The notes: a model not told the origin generated them from the sequence alone. A stretch of DNA of 64,000 nt from Micavibrio_B sp964633355 (GCA_964633355.1 CAZWGO010000003.1:119579-183578); one strand, 5' to 3'; numbered from the stretch's first letter, positions 7,812 to 17,176 are shown. Program-made: numbers and translations.

Positions 7812-9014
7812 CTATACGTCCAAAATCAAACGCTGCGGATCTTCCAGCGCATCCTTGATGCGGACAAGGAAAGTCACCGCTTCGCGGCCATCGATAATAC
7901 GGTGATCGTAGGAGAGCGCGATATACATCATCGGGCGGGCTTCGATTTTTCCGTCTTTCATGACCATCGGGCGCTGCTGGATTTTATGCATGCCGAGAAT
8001 AGCAACCTGTGGCGGGTTGATAATCGGGGTGGACATCAGCGAACCGAAAGTTCCACCATTGGTAATGGTGAACGTGCCGCCTGTCATTTCTTCCATGGTC
8101 AGCTTGCCGTCTTTACCTTTAACGCCAAGTGCGCCGATATCCTTCTCGATCTGGGACATGGATTTTTGATCGCAATCGCGCACGACCGGAACGACCAGAC
8201 CTTGCGGCGTCGAAACAGCCACAGAGATATCATAGTAATTTTTATAGATGATATCGTCGCCGTTAATCTCGGCATTCACCGCCGGAATTTCTTTTAGCGC
8301 GTTAACAGCCGCCTTAACGAAGAAAGACATGAAACCCAGCTTAACACCGTGTTTCTTTTCAAAGATGTCTTTGTATTCATTGCGCATTGCCATGACTGCG
8401 CCCATATCGATTTCGTTGAATGTCGTAAGGATGGCAGCCGTATTCTGTGCTTCTTTCAAACGGCGGGAAATGACTTGGCGCAGCTTGGTCATTTTGACGC
8501 GCTCTTCACGCGGACCGGTCGCACGAGGAGCCGCTGGAGCTGGCGCAGCTTTCGCCGGAGCGGCCTGATGATTGATGACGTCTTCTTTCGTCACGCGGCC
8601 ATCTTTGCCGGTGCCGGAAACATCTGCCGGATTGATATTGTTATCCGCCATGATCTTGCGGGCCGCGGGTGCCGTACCTTCGTTGATCGAAGCAGCTGGC
8701 GCGGCGGTGGCGGCTGGCGCTGCCGGTTTTGGATCGTTGGCCGGGGCTGCTTGCGGGGCGGCAGGAGCCGCTCCTGCGCCACCCGCTGTAATTTCACCGA
8801 GAAGCGCGCCGACATTAACGGTTGCGCCGGGCTGAATTGAAATCTTGCTTAAAACGCCCGCTTCGGCGGCATTGACTTCCAATGTTACTTTATCGGTTTC
8901 GAGTTCGACCAAAGGCTCGTCAACTTTAACGGCATCCCCCTCTTTTTTCAGCCATTTGGCAACAGTGGCTTCTGATACAGACTCACCTAGGGCGGGGACG
9001 ACGATCTGGGACAT
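7812..9014 (-). CDS. sucB: Dihydrolipoyllysine succinyltransferase (2-oxoglutarate dehydrogenase E2)
   Basis: Core E2 enzyme of the 2-oxoglutarate dehydrogenase complex, which transfers the succinyl group to CoA. It has 400 residues. One N-terminal lipoyl domain carries lipoyl-lysine K42 in ETDKVTLEV. An Ala/Pro-rich linker follows (about 80-115), then a peripheral subunit-binding domain (ARKIMADNNI to GRVTKEDV), a second Ala/Pro linker, and the catalytic domain with the SYDHRIIDGREAV active-site motif near the C-terminus. The neighbouring upstream genes are two unrelated zinc proteins, so sucB is separated from sucA by about 2.9 kb. The usual sucA-sucB coupling is therefore absent. Confidence 0.96.
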   Translation of the reverse strand: MSQIVVPALGESVSEATVAKWLKKEGDAVKVDEPLVELETDKVTLEVNAAEAGVLSKISIQPGATVNVGALLGEITAGGAGAAPAAPQAAPANDPKPAAPAATAAPAASINEGTAPAARKIMADNNINPADVSGTGKDGRVTKEDVINHQAAPAKAAPAPAAPRATGPREERVKMTKLRQVISRRLKEAQNTAAILTTFNEIDMGAVMAMRNEYKDIFEKKHGVKLGFMSFFVKAAVNALKEIPAVNAEINGDDIIYKNYYDISVAVSTPQGLVVPVVRDCDQKSMSQIEKDIGALGVKGKDGKLTMEEMTGGTFTITNGGTFGSLMSTPIINPPQVAILGMHKIQQRPMVMKDGKIEARPMMYIALSYDHRIIDGREAVTFLVRIKDALEDPQRLILDV

Positions 9015-9107
9015 AGGAATTCCTTTAAAGACTTATATAATTTGCGCCTAATTTGGCCTGTACAAGTCAAAAGGTCAATGGGAAATCAGGATATATTCGG
9101 TCAGTTA

Positions 9108-10244
9108 TCAAGGCAATTTGAAAGGAAACACGGTCTGCGGGCCGGGTCTGGCCTGTAACGCTTCAACGAAATCCGACATCTCCACTTTTGCAATCTGGCG
9201 CTGCACATCATGAATTTCTATATCCACATAATGGAACACCTTGTCTCCGCGGTCGATAACATCTGACAGCACCGCCGGACCGTAAACCAGACGATCGCCA
9301 GCCGTATTAAAAACCTTGGCTAAGTTTAAATCTTTGCCCGCAGCCGGTTTTGCCCGCGGGACCATAAAATGCACTATGCCATCTTGTCCTGTATCGCCCA
9401 ATTCACGATGCAAAAATATCGCCTGCGAAGCGACTGTGCCATGGGAATTACCTCTTCCATGCTCGTGCCTCATATGAAATTGCATGGCGACGGGCAAATA
9501 ATTGCCGTGCGGCATCGCAATTAGCCTGTCATATAAATTTTGGTATCGGTTTTCTTCACCTGCCATCGGGCGTCGGATCAGAAATTGAGCCTCGGTATAA
9601 TACTGGCCGCTGTTTTTAAAAATCGATGACAGGTTTCGCTGAACGCCCGCTTTTTGATATAGCCTTATAATATCCTGTACGCCCTTGGCCTGAAACTTTT
9701 CCATTCCTTCGAACGCTTTTTGAGCTTTTGCAAATTTTGGATGTTTTTCCTGATCGCGCGAATATTTCTCGCGTAAATTATCCATCATGGTTGCAGGCGA
9801 TGACGGGCTGGAAAGACCTTTCATTTCTACTGAGACTTTAAAGCCTTTATCTTTATCGAAATCATGATGGCGATAGCGACAATCTTCTTGATGATAGAGA
9901 TTGTTATAAGCTTTCCAATGCTCCACTCTTTCCTGATTTTCATCGATATGTATCATCGGCGCATGACAGCCTATATCCGGGCACATTAAATGCTTTGAAT
10001 CATGAATGGCCGGATTATAAATTTCCATTTCAAGCGGCGATCTATCCGGATAAATAAGATCGTCTTGGGTAACGACATAGTCTTCCCAATCATTGAATTC
10101 TTGCAAGTCGGGATAATCAAACTCGGATTTCTCAGCAAGGCGAACAAAGACATAGCGCGATAATTTATCGCTCCAGTATTTCACCGAAGGATAATGCGGT
10201 TTTTTCGCTTTATCGAACTCAATAAGAGGCCATGTTTTGCTCAT
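9108..10244 (-). CDS. Hypothetical protein with CoiA-like zinc-binding N-terminus (1)
   Basis: A 378-residue protein that I do not recognise as a whole. Its N-terminal part has a candidate zinc site: HLMCPDIGCHAPM (two Cys four residues apart, near residues 87-92), then HW about 20 residues later and HQEDC. The next gene upstream has the same layout (HLICECCNTPVYF, HF, SHYDDC). This Cys-pair, His, His/Cys arrangement resembles the N-terminal module of CoiA-like competence and nuclease proteins, but I see no clear nuclease motif. The rest is mixed alpha/beta with a predicted helical region at about 145-215. It lies 40 bases after its partner on the same strand and 93 bases before the sucB start. 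Confidence 0.55.
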   Translation of the reverse strand: MSKTWPLIEFDKAKKPHYPSVKYWSDKLSRYVFVRLAEKSEFDYPDLQEFNDWEDYVVTQDDLIYPDRSPLEMEIYNPAIHDSKHLMCPDIGCHAPMIHIDENQERVEHWKAYNNLYHQEDCRYRHHDFDKDKGFKVSVEMKGLSSPSSPATMMDNLREKYSRDQEKHPKFAKAQKAFEGMEKFQAKGVQDIIRLYQKAGVQRNLSSIFKNSGQYYTEAQFLIRRPMAGEENRYQNLYDRLIAMPHGNYLPVAMQFHMRHEHGRGNSHGTVASQAIFLHRELGDTGQDGIVHFMVPRAKPAAGKDLNLAKVFNTAGDRLVYGPAVLSDVIDRGDKVFHYVDIEIHDVQRQIAKVEMSDFVEALQARPGPQTVFPFKLP

Positions 10245-10283
10245 GGCCGACTATTTAACATATATTATATGGAAAGCGCAAAT

Positions 10284-11258
10284 TTAACTCGGCTGAGCTT
10301 GCCTTGCATGATGGCGATGGTTTTCGGCCAGCAAGTTTTTAAGACTGTCCTTTATTAACTGAGCGGGATCATTAATAGCCAGTTCCGGAAAGTAGAATCT
10401 GGCGTCACCTTGCTTCTTGCTCGACAAACTTGCCAGACCTTGCGCTATATAAGTGTCTGAACGGTCGAAGAATGAAAGAATTTCCTCATAGCCGTCTTTC
10501 CCTGTAATCCGCCAATCTACGGTAAAGCGCGGCATGATGATATGCGATACGCCTTGATCATCTTCATACATTTTGACGGCTTTGCCCGGTATAAATCTTT
10601 TCTCGGGAATTCCGAAAGGTATACCGATTTTCGTTTTATCGACCCGTAATTCCATTGCGCAAAGCTGGATTAATTTTTTGTGCGCAATCATCTCATGAAT
10701 AGTTTCAATCATATTTCTGCGACAGGCAGCATCGGTATCCGACCACATAAAATTTCTCCATGCTGCTCCATGCTCACGATTGACGGCATAACCGTTCGTG
10801 ATACGGGAAATTTCCTGCGTGCGCATGGCAGCAGCCAGATCGAACATACCCTTCAGAGAATAACCCACCAAATCTTCGGGCAGGTTGTTATCAGTTAGCT
10901 GCGCTAAATAATCAGCAGAAGTCGTATTGAAATTAAAACAGAATGCTGCGGTTGATGCTTTACGCTCAAGTGCCGGTTTTCCTAATTTGCAATCATCGTA
11001 ATGCGAAGAATTTGGATAAGTTTTAAAATGAGCCGATTGCCCTATTTGACGAGATCCCTTCGCTACATCTGAACCCTGATTAAAATAGACGGGCGTATTA
11101 CAGCATTCGCAAATAAGATGCCCTTTATGAATTTTATCATCATAAACAACAGCATCGTCATTGATGTCACCGGGTAGTTTTACCAGTTCCTTGGTACGGT
11201 CATCCCGCGCATACAGCATCTGGCGGGATCTTTTAAAATCGGTCGAAAGCTTGTTCAT
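10284..11258 (-). CDS. Hypothetical protein with CoiA-like zinc-binding N-terminus (2)
   Basis: A 324-residue protein from the ATG at 11258; an in-frame TTG at 11267 is possible. Near residues 48-55 it has HLICECCNTPVYF, followed by SAHFKTYPNSSHYDDC, a probable zinc ribbon of Cys-x-x-Cys, His and His/Cys as in the N-terminal module of CoiA-like proteins. The remainder contains an all-helical stretch (about 95-190) and ends in a polar His-rich tail. It has the same N-terminal layout as the next gene, so the pair may form one functional unit or have arisen by duplication. No function can be assigned. Both genes sit between sucA and sucB. Confidence 0.55.
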   Translation of the reverse strand: MNKLSTDFKRSRQMLYARDDRTKELVKLPGDINDDAVVYDDKIHKGHLICECCNTPVYFNQGSDVAKGSRQIGQSAHFKTYPNSSHYDDCKLGKPALERKASTAAFCFNFNTTSADYLAQLTDNNLPEDLVGYSLKGMFDLAAAMRTQEISRITNGYAVNREHGAAWRNFMWSDTDAACRRNMIETIHEMIAHKKLIQLCAMELRVDKTKIGIPFGIPEKRFIPGKAVKMYEDDQGVSHIIMPRFTVDWRITGKDGYEEILSFFDRSDTYIAQGLASLSSKKQGDARFYFPELAINDPAQLIKDSLKNLLAENHRHHARQAQPS

Positions 11259-11302
11259 GCGGCGCAAACTAACTCAAGCGCGATTAAAAACGCCAGAAAA
11301 AT

Positions 11303-11818
11303 CTATCCGCTCTTGCTGAACCGTCGAAAATACATCTCCGCTTCGATATCCGTGACAATGCTTTGCAGCGTCAGGCGATCCGCCTTACTCCACTGGCGGG
11401 GCCGCGTATGAAAAGCGCAAACCGCGCCGATCACCTGTCCATCGTAGCATAAGGGCTCCCCCAGATAGGCAATGATGCCAAACTCGAACCGCGCCGGATG
11501 CTGGCTGAACTTGGTGTCGTTTGTAATATCGTTAATCACGACCGGCGCACCATCCAGAATGATGTTCTGGCAGATCGACAAATCGAGAGACGTTTCTCTT
11601 AACTGCGCCAGTATGTCCGGCAAGCCGTTCTGGCTTTTGAAAAACTGGCGATGAGGCTCGATGATCGAGATAAACGCCGCCGGCACACGCAAATCGAAAC
11701 ATATTTTTTCCATCAGGAAATCATATGCCGGATCGAAATCGGCATCCGCCATGCCGGAATCCTCGATGGCTTTCAACCGGTTCGCATTATTCAAAAATTC
11801 AAAAATTTTGCCTTCCAT
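11303..11818 (-). CDS. GAF-domain protein
   Basis: A 171-residue single GAF domain from the ATG at 11818 (MEGKIFEFLNN). An in-frame start seven codons upstream has no obvious advantage. Typical features are the N-terminal helix (NANRLKAIEDSGM), strands CFDLRVPAAFISIIEP and the segment SLDLSICQNII...APVVINDITND...FGIIAYLGEPL, and the closing strand GAVCAFHTRPRQWS. This resembles the GAF proteins of alphaproteobacteria that act alone or beside histidine kinases. There is no kinase, cyclase or phosphodiesterase domain. It ends 36 bases before the first zinc protein gene and starts 57 bases after the sucA stop. Confidence 0.8.
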   Translation of the reverse strand: MEGKIFEFLNNANRLKAIEDSGMADADFDPAYDFLMEKICFDLRVPAAFISIIEPHRQFFKSQNGLPDILAQLRETSLDLSICQNIILDGAPVVINDITNDTKFSQHPARFEFGIIAYLGEPLCYDGQVIGAVCAFHTRPRQWSKADRLTLQSIVTDIEAEMYFRRFSKSG

Positions 11819-11874
11819 ACGGCAAAGTATGAAAGGCAAAAGTTAATCGTATATAAGCGAATACAGGCGTGTGC

Positions 11875-14775
11875 CTAAAGCTTTAAAGCCTCATCAACCA
11901 GTCGAGCCTGTTCCAGCGCATGGCGTTTCGCATAGCCCGTTGCCGGAGATGCGGAAGACGGACGACCTGCAAATTTAAAGCGTTTGCCGCCTTTGAATTT
12001 CGCAGCCGCCAACGTCTCTTCGAGTAACGGCTCGACAAAGGACCATCCGCCCTGATTTTTCGGCTCTTCCTGACACCAGACGAATTCCGCGTTCGGATAT
12101 TGCGCCAGCTCTTGCGCCAACTCTGCTTCCGGGAACGGATAGAATTGCTCGAGACGGTAGATCACGACATTCTTGATGCCGCGCTTTTCGCGCTCCTCGA
12201 ACAAATCGTAATACACTTTGCCCGAACACATGACAACGCGCTTGACGTCTTTCGGCTTGGCGAGACTGTCGCGTGCATCGTCCCATAAGAAGCGATGGAA
12301 ACTCGTCTGGCCCGTAAAGTCTTCGGCCTTGGAAACGGCGAGCTTGTGACGCAGCAGGGATTTTGGCGACATATTGATCAGCGGTTTTCTAAAGTCGCGT
12401 TTCAACTGGCGGCGCAGCGCGTGGAAATAATTCGCCGGCGTCGTGATATTCGTGACCTGCATATTATCTTCCGCGCAAAGCTGGAGGAAACGCTCGAGAC
12501 GGGCGGAGGAGTGCTCCGGTCCCTGCCCTTCGAAGCCGTGCGGCAGCAGCATCACAAGACCCGACATACGCAGCCACTTGGTTTCGGCGGAGGCGATATA
12601 CTGGTCGATGATCACTTGCGCCCCGTTGACGAAGTCACCGAATTGCGCTTCCCAGATCGTTAAGCTATTCGGCGCGGCCCATGAATAACCAAGTTCGAAA
12701 CCGAGAACACCGGCTTCGGACAAAGGAGAGTCATGGACTTCGAAATTCGCCTGATCGGGCGCAATATGTTGCAACGGGTAATAACGGCTTGCGTTTTCCT
12801 GATCGTGCAAAGTGGCATGACGGTGAGAGAACGTCCCGCGGCCAGCATCTTCACCCGATACGCGCACGGGATAACCTTCCTGAACGAGGGAGGCAAAAGC
12901 CAAAGCCTCGCCGACGCTCCAGTCAAAACCGGTGCCGGTTTTGAACATTTCCTTTTTCGCTTCGAATTGGCGTGCGATTTTGGAATTGAGATTGAAGCTT
13001 GCCGGAATATCGACAAGCCGCTCGCCCAGCATTTTCATTTGCGCCTCGGTGATCGATGTCTCGCCTTTGCGCTTCTCGCCGAATTTGGATTTGACATGCG
13101 TTGTCAGGCCCGACCACGCGCCTTCCAGCCAGTCGGCTTTGTTGACTTTATAACTCGATGTCGCGGCAAACGCCTCTTCCAGCTTTTTGTGGAACGCATC
13201 GACCATGGCCTTGGAATCGTCCGCCGACATGATGCCTTCGGCGACGAGTTTTTGCGCGTATTGATTGCGCGTCGAAACCTGCTCCTTGATCGCCTTGTAC
13301 ATCACAGGCTGCGTGAACATTGGCTCGTCGCCTTCGTTGTGACCGTTCTTGCGGTAACACATAAGGTCGATAATAACGTCATGACCAAATTTCTGGCGAT
13401 ACTCGATGGCCATGCGCGACACATGTGCCACCGCTTCCGGATCGTCCGCATTGACATGGAAGGTCGGGATCGCCAACATCTTGGCCATATCCGAAGAATA
13501 CGGACCGGATTTATAATATTCCGGCAACGTCGTGAAACCGATCTGGTTGTTGATGATGATATGAACCGTACCGCCGGCGGTATAGCCCGGCAATTCCGCC
13601 ATCATCAGAATTTCTGCGACCAGACCTTGTCCCGCAAACGCGCTGTCGCCATGGATGGTCAATGGCAATACCGCTTTGCGATTGCCGCCCTTTTCCAGAT
13701 CCTGCTTCGCGCGGACTTTGCCGACAACGACAGGGTTGACGACTTCCAAATGCGACGGGTTTGGCGTCAATGACATGTGAACCGTTTTGCCGTTAATGAC
13801 GCGGTCGGTCGAATATCCCATGTGGTATTTAACATCGCCCGATCCCGGTGTGTCGTCCGGCGTCGATGGCATGCCGTTGAACTCGGCGAATAATTTCGTG
13901 AACGGCTTGCCGACGATATTGGTCAATGTGTTGAGGCGTCCGCGGTGCGCCATACCGACGATGACTTCCTCGACGCCCAACTCGGCTCCCTTGGCGATTA
14001 TTTCCTCGACACAGGCGACGTAAGACTCGCCGCCGTCAAGGCCGAAACGTTTCGTGCCGACATATTTAAGGGCAAGGAAATCTTCCAGTCCTTGCGCGTT
14101 GACGAGGTTCTGATAAATCGCTTTTTTCTGCTCTGCGGAGAAATGCGTTTTATTGCCGGTTGATTCAATTTGTTGCTGTAGCCAGTTGCGCTCTTCTTGC
14201 GAAATCACATGTTCATATTCGACACCGATCTTGCCGCAATAAATTTGCTGCAATACAGAGACCAGATCGCGGATCGTCGTTGTCTCGAAGCCCAAGATAC
14301 CGCCGACATAAATCTTGTGGTCCATATCGCCAGCCGAAAACCCGTAAGTCACAGGGTCCAGCTCGGCGCGCATTTGCGGACGCTTCAGACCGAGCGGATC
14401 GAGATCGGCCATCAAGTGACCGTTGGCACGGTAGGCTTTGACCAGCATCATAGCTTGGATAGAATCTTTCATCGCGCGCGTGTCGTAGGACGCTTGCGGA
14501 GCCTTGGACTGGTTGGCCGGAGCCTTGCCGCCCTTGATCGCCTCGTCGGCGGTCGTCACGCCAAACGGCGCAGCGGGTTTCTTATAATGCGGGCTTGCCC
14601 AGCTCGCGCCGGTAATCTCTTTCAGCAAAGCCGTTTCGTCGTCTTTCAGATCGTTGAAGAACGTCCGCCAGCTGGCATCGATCGCATTCGGGTTGTGCAA
14701 AAACTCCTTATACAGATTGGCGATATATTCCGCGTTGGAGCTGGACAGGATGGTGGCGAGCGAGGCTTGAGACAT
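11875..14775 (-). CDS. sucA: 2-oxoglutarate dehydrogenase E1 component
   Basis: Thiamine-diphosphate enzyme that decarboxylates 2-oxoglutarate and succinylates the lipoyl group of SucB. Its 966 residues match the normal length. The N-terminus (SNAEYIANLYKEFLHNP) is the E2-binding helix. Other landmarks are HGDSAFAGQG, the GDEP metal-binding region (HNEGDEPMFTQP), SGEDAGRGTFSHRHA, and the C-terminal EEPKNQGGW motif. No gene precedes it on this strand for 3 kb, so it has its own promoter region (14776-15009), which contains a perfect palindrome. It is separated from sucD upstream and sucB downstream by unrelated genes. Confidence 0.97.
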   Translation of the reverse strand: MSQASLATILSSSNAEYIANLYKEFLHNPNAIDASWRTFFNDLKDDETALLKEITGASWASPHYKKPAAPFGVTTADEAIKGGKAPANQSKAPQASYDTRAMKDSIQAMMLVKAYRANGHLMADLDPLGLKRPQMRAELDPVTYGFSAGDMDHKIYVGGILGFETTTIRDLVSVLQQIYCGKIGVEYEHVISQEERNWLQQQIESTGNKTHFSAEQKKAIYQNLVNAQGLEDFLALKYVGTKRFGLDGGESYVACVEEIIAKGAELGVEEVIVGMAHRGRLNTLTNIVGKPFTKLFAEFNGMPSTPDDTPGSGDVKYHMGYSTDRVINGKTVHMSLTPNPSHLEVVNPVVVGKVRAKQDLEKGGNRKAVLPLTIHGDSAFAGQGLVAEILMMAELPGYTAGGTVHIIINNQIGFTTLPEYYKSGPYSSDMAKMLAIPTFHVNADDPEAVAHVSRMAIEYRQKFGHDVIIDLMCYRKNGHNEGDEPMFTQPVMYKAIKEQVSTRNQYAQKLVAEGIMSADDSKAMVDAFHKKLEEAFAATSSYKVNKADWLEGAWSGLTTHVKSKFGEKRKGETSITEAQMKMLGERLVDIPASFNLNSKIARQFEAKKEMFKTGTGFDWSVGEALAFASLVQEGYPVRVSGEDAGRGTFSHRHATLHDQENASRYYPLQHIAPDQANFEVHDSPLSEAGVLGFELGYSWAAPNSLTIWEAQFGDFVNGAQVIIDQYIASAETKWLRMSGLVMLLPHGFEGQGPEHSSARLERFLQLCAEDNMQVTNITTPANYFHALRRQLKRDFRKPLINMSPKSLLRHKLAVSKAEDFTGQTSFHRFLWDDARDSLAKPKDVKRVVMCSGKVYYDLFEEREKRGIKNVVIYRLEQFYPFPEAELAQELAQYPNAEFVWCQEEPKNQGGWSFVEPLLEETLAAAKFKGGKRFKFAGRPSSASPATGYAKRHALEQARLVDEALKL

Positions 14776-14833
14776 GAGGGTTCCTAGAGTTATGAGACGT
14801 CTTTATATTAACGCTGTGAAGTTTTATAAATCA

Positions 14834-14845
14834 ATGACGCGTCAT
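14834..14845. promoter_or_regulatory. Palindrome upstream of sucA
   Basis: Perfect 12-base palindrome ATGACGCGTCAT, 59 bases upstream of the sucA start, in the gap shared with the divergent pilin-like gene. It could be a regulator binding site; no regulator is implied by the sequence. Confidence 0.3.
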
Positions 14846-15009
14846 GTAAAAGCGCAATGACAGGGAAAAAACTTTTTGTGATAAATATAGGAATATAGTC
14901 TTTTTATCTTTTCAATTCGTTATTATTCCTTTATAAAATAAACAGCCATTCGTCTTGCTGCAGAAACCTCCAAGTCCAATTAAGTCAAAAAAAAGCAGGT
15001 TTATAATTA

Positions 15010-15759
15010 ATGGGTTTTCTGAATTCTCAAATCAACAGGCCACGGGGATTCATCCAGAATAGATCTCAGGGTAATGTATTATTTTTAATATTAATTGCAG
15101 TCGCTTTGTTTGCAGCGCTTTCTTACGCTGTGGTCTCCTCTTCGCGCACAGGGAACTCTAATATTTCTCAGGATCAAGCCCGAATTTTAGCGAGCCAGCT
15201 AGTATCGGAATTGAACCGCTTTAAATCAGGCTTTGACCGGCTGTATGCGAGTGGTGATTATGCTCAGGTACTATTTAGCAGTGTCGCAGAAAACACGAAT
15301 GGCATCGTTTATGTAGGCGCAGATACAACCGGAAGAGGCCGCACCATCGGGCTATTTAACAGCGATGCGATTTCATTGCCTAAACCTTCCTATGTTCATT
15401 TGGCAAGACATGCTTCTTTTGCGGCAGATACTCGGGCTTACGAATGGTTTTCAAGAGACATCAAAATTAACGGTATTGAACTTGGCACAGATAAACCCGA
15501 TGAGGTTTTGAGAATTTTATTCATATCAGATTTGGTCTGTCAGGAAATAAACCGGCAATTAAGTGGCATTAATACAATTCCTTCTTATTCAGATTTCCCT
15601 GCCGTTTACGGAACAACTTTTAGACGTATCTCTACCACGGGGACTGAAACAAGCGGCAGCAATCCATCTTCAGTTGGTCAGGATTTACCCGATACCGTGG
15701 GTTGCTTCAAGGCGCCAACAAATGACAATCATTTCTGGATGGTTGTTAAAGCTTATTAG
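15010..15759 (+). CDS. Pilin-like protein with N-terminal hydrophobic helix (paralogue 2)
   Basis: A 249-residue protein, paralogous to the genes at 1678 and 16294. The 20-residue leader is polar and basic, then SQGNVLFLILIAVALFAALS forms the membrane helix, followed by SSRTGN and a soluble domain with DLVCQEINRQLSGI, which matches CIEINNKLGI and CMAINDLVGV of the paralogues. There is a Cys in that segment and one near the C-terminus (VGCFKAP), which may pair. The usual prepilin Glu5 is missing. It may be exported and membrane-anchored or assembled; the sequence does not say which. No pilus assembly genes occur in the window. Confidence 0.6.
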   Translation: MGFLNSQINRPRGFIQNRSQGNVLFLILIAVALFAALSYAVVSSSRTGNSNISQDQARILASQLVSELNRFKSGFDRLYASGDYAQVLFSSVAENTNGIVYVGADTTGRGRTIGLFNSDAISLPKPSYVHLARHASFAADTRAYEWFSRDIKINGIELGTDKPDEVLRILFISDLVCQEINRQLSGINTIPSYSDFPAVYGTTFRRISTTGTETSGSNPSSVGQDLPDTVGCFKAPTNDNHFWMVVKAY

Positions 15760-15771
15760 CCGTTGTAGCCC

Positions 15772-15800
15772 TTGACATAAAAGGAATAAATACCTACACT
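15772..15800 (+). promoter_or_regulatory. ssrS: Strong sigma70-type promoter for a structured RNA
   Basis: Consensus TTGACA at 15772-15777, a 17-base spacer and TACACT at 15795-15800. There is no open reading frame after it; the predicted start near 15807 leads into the structured RNA. Confidence 0.7.
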
Positions 15801-15806
15801 AAAGTA

Positions 15807-15935
15807 TTGCCTTGCTGTGAGCCCGATCACGGCATGCCGTCTTTCGGTTATCCTCAAGGTGAACGGCGGGGACCTAGCCGCTAGTTGCAGGTTCCGAGTT
15901 ACAAGAAGACAGAAAGCTAACCTATCTAAAAAAAT
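15807..15935 (+). ncRNA. ssrS: Structured small RNA, probable 6S RNA
   Basis: A GC-rich, non-coding stretch directly after a near-consensus promoter. Visible helices are GTGA-GCCCGA-TCAC at the 5' side, a closing pair GTCTT with AAGAC, and a terminal hairpin GGGACCT with AGGTTCC around a 13-base loop. A rod with an interior open region, the CTCAAGG and GGGGACC elements and the 3' AAAGCTAACC remind me of alphaproteobacterial 6S RNA, which binds the sigma70 RNA polymerase holoenzyme. The assignment rests on memory of the family and pairing by eye. The ends are approximate. Confidence 0.5.
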
Positions 15936-16054
15936 GCGACGTTCAAAGTAGTCAGAATTACGTTCAAACTGAACAAAAGTTAACGCGAAGACCCCTCAAA
16001 AAAGCGACGAGCAAACTTAGAGACCCTGCTTAAGTCATTGAAATATTATCCCTT

Positions 16055-16172
16055 GCCATTGCGAGGAAGCTTGCCCTGCGGAGGCAGCGACGAAGCAATC
16101 CGGGCAATAGACAAGCTGCGCCACGACATGGATCGCCACGCTCATTCATTCGCTCCATGACGAAGTAGAAAA
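16055..16172. repeat. Degenerate CATTGCGAG-type intergenic repeat
   Basis: Contains CCATTGCGAGGAAG, GACGAAGCAATCC, GGATCGCCACGCTC and TCGCTCCATGACG, an eroded inverted repeat related to the one at 18094-18186. The rest of the gap 15936-16293 shows no gene; it ends in an AT-rich region before the next pilin-like gene. Confidence 0.6.
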
Positions 16173-16293
16173 AAGCTTCAAATCGCAAAACGAATTGAGC
16201 CAAAATTAATTTTTGTTTTGTAACATCTTAATAAAACAAAAAGTTATCAACCCATGGGGATGACATCTTGGCCCAATCCCCTTATAATTAAGA

Positions 16294-17046
16294 ATGCCTG
16301 ATAAAAATTTCCATGCCAAAAATTCTCAAGGTAATGTCTTATTTTTAATTCTAATTGCCGCTGCACTTTTTGCTGCGCTTAGTTATGCGATTACATCGGC
16401 AAACCGGACAAGCGGAGGATCTGTTTCGAAAGAAAAAGCCCGCGCCAATGCCGCCGCCATTCTTCAATTCACAACAAGTGTAAAAAATGCAGTTATGCGC
16501 GTAAAGCTACGTGATGGCTGCAGCGACACTACACTAGATTTCAGTAATAATATTTACAAACGAAACAATGGCACTCTTCTAATGACTGCGAATAGCAACG
16601 CCCCATCAAGCAAAATATGTCATATCTTTGACAGTAATGGTGGGAGCATGGTTCCTGTCATACCGGGACCGGATTCTCTCGATCCCACAGCATCCCAGAC
16701 TACAAGCTTACCTAAATTAGGACATGCGCAAATTCAGACTTATCAGTTTATGGGCGTTGGCACAGACGGCCCCGGTGGAACGGAATCTGCTAATGACATT
16801 CTGTTCCGGATTAATTATCTAAACCGTGAAACTTGCATGGCGATCAATGATCTTGTCGGCGTGATTAATTTGGGTGGCGAACCGCCTGTTACATCCAATA
16901 CTGGCACCGTGGCGGGCACTTACGCCAATGGATCTTTAATTGCAGATATGATCAAATCCGGTCCTGAAACAGACGGCCATCCTGCATTCTGCTATGGGAA
17001 TTCTGGCGGTCCCTATATCTTTGTTCACACGATCGTTGAGCGGTGA
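16294..17046 (+). CDS. Pilin-like protein with N-terminal hydrophobic helix (paralogue 3)
   Basis: A 250-residue protein with a short leader (MPDKNFHAKN), then SQGNVLFLILIAAALFAALS as the membrane helix and a soluble domain. It is closest to the paralogue at 1678: both have a DGC or NGC Cys followed by a strand, KICHIFDSNGG or KSCHIFNPAGG, a GVGT glycine turn, RETCMAIND or KEVCIEINN, and a late FCYG or FCGTG. The conserved cysteines suggest disulphides outside the cytoplasm. No Glu5 is present. It has its own gap and no visible terminator against the preceding RNA. Confidence 0.62.
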   Translation: MPDKNFHAKNSQGNVLFLILIAAALFAALSYAITSANRTSGGSVSKEKARANAAAILQFTTSVKNAVMRVKLRDGCSDTTLDFSNNIYKRNNGTLLMTANSNAPSSKICHIFDSNGGSMVPVIPGPDSLDPTASQTTSLPKLGHAQIQTYQFMGVGTDGPGGTESANDILFRINYLNRETCMAINDLVGVINLGGEPPVTSNTGTVAGTYANGSLIADMIKSGPETDGHPAFCYGNSGGPYIFVHTIVER

Positions 17047-17176
17047 TGGTTATAAAACACTTCAAAAATCGATAACGAAGTAAGAACTATATTAAAGTTG
17101 TTATAAGTAATGGAATATTAGCATTCTATTTTTTAATGGCTTCCCGTTCTTGACATCGCCACCTTGCACGTCAAAT

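Noticed and set aside
12733..13773. 346-residue plus-strand frame opposite sucA.
   Set aside because: Antisense shadow of a strongly conserved gene.
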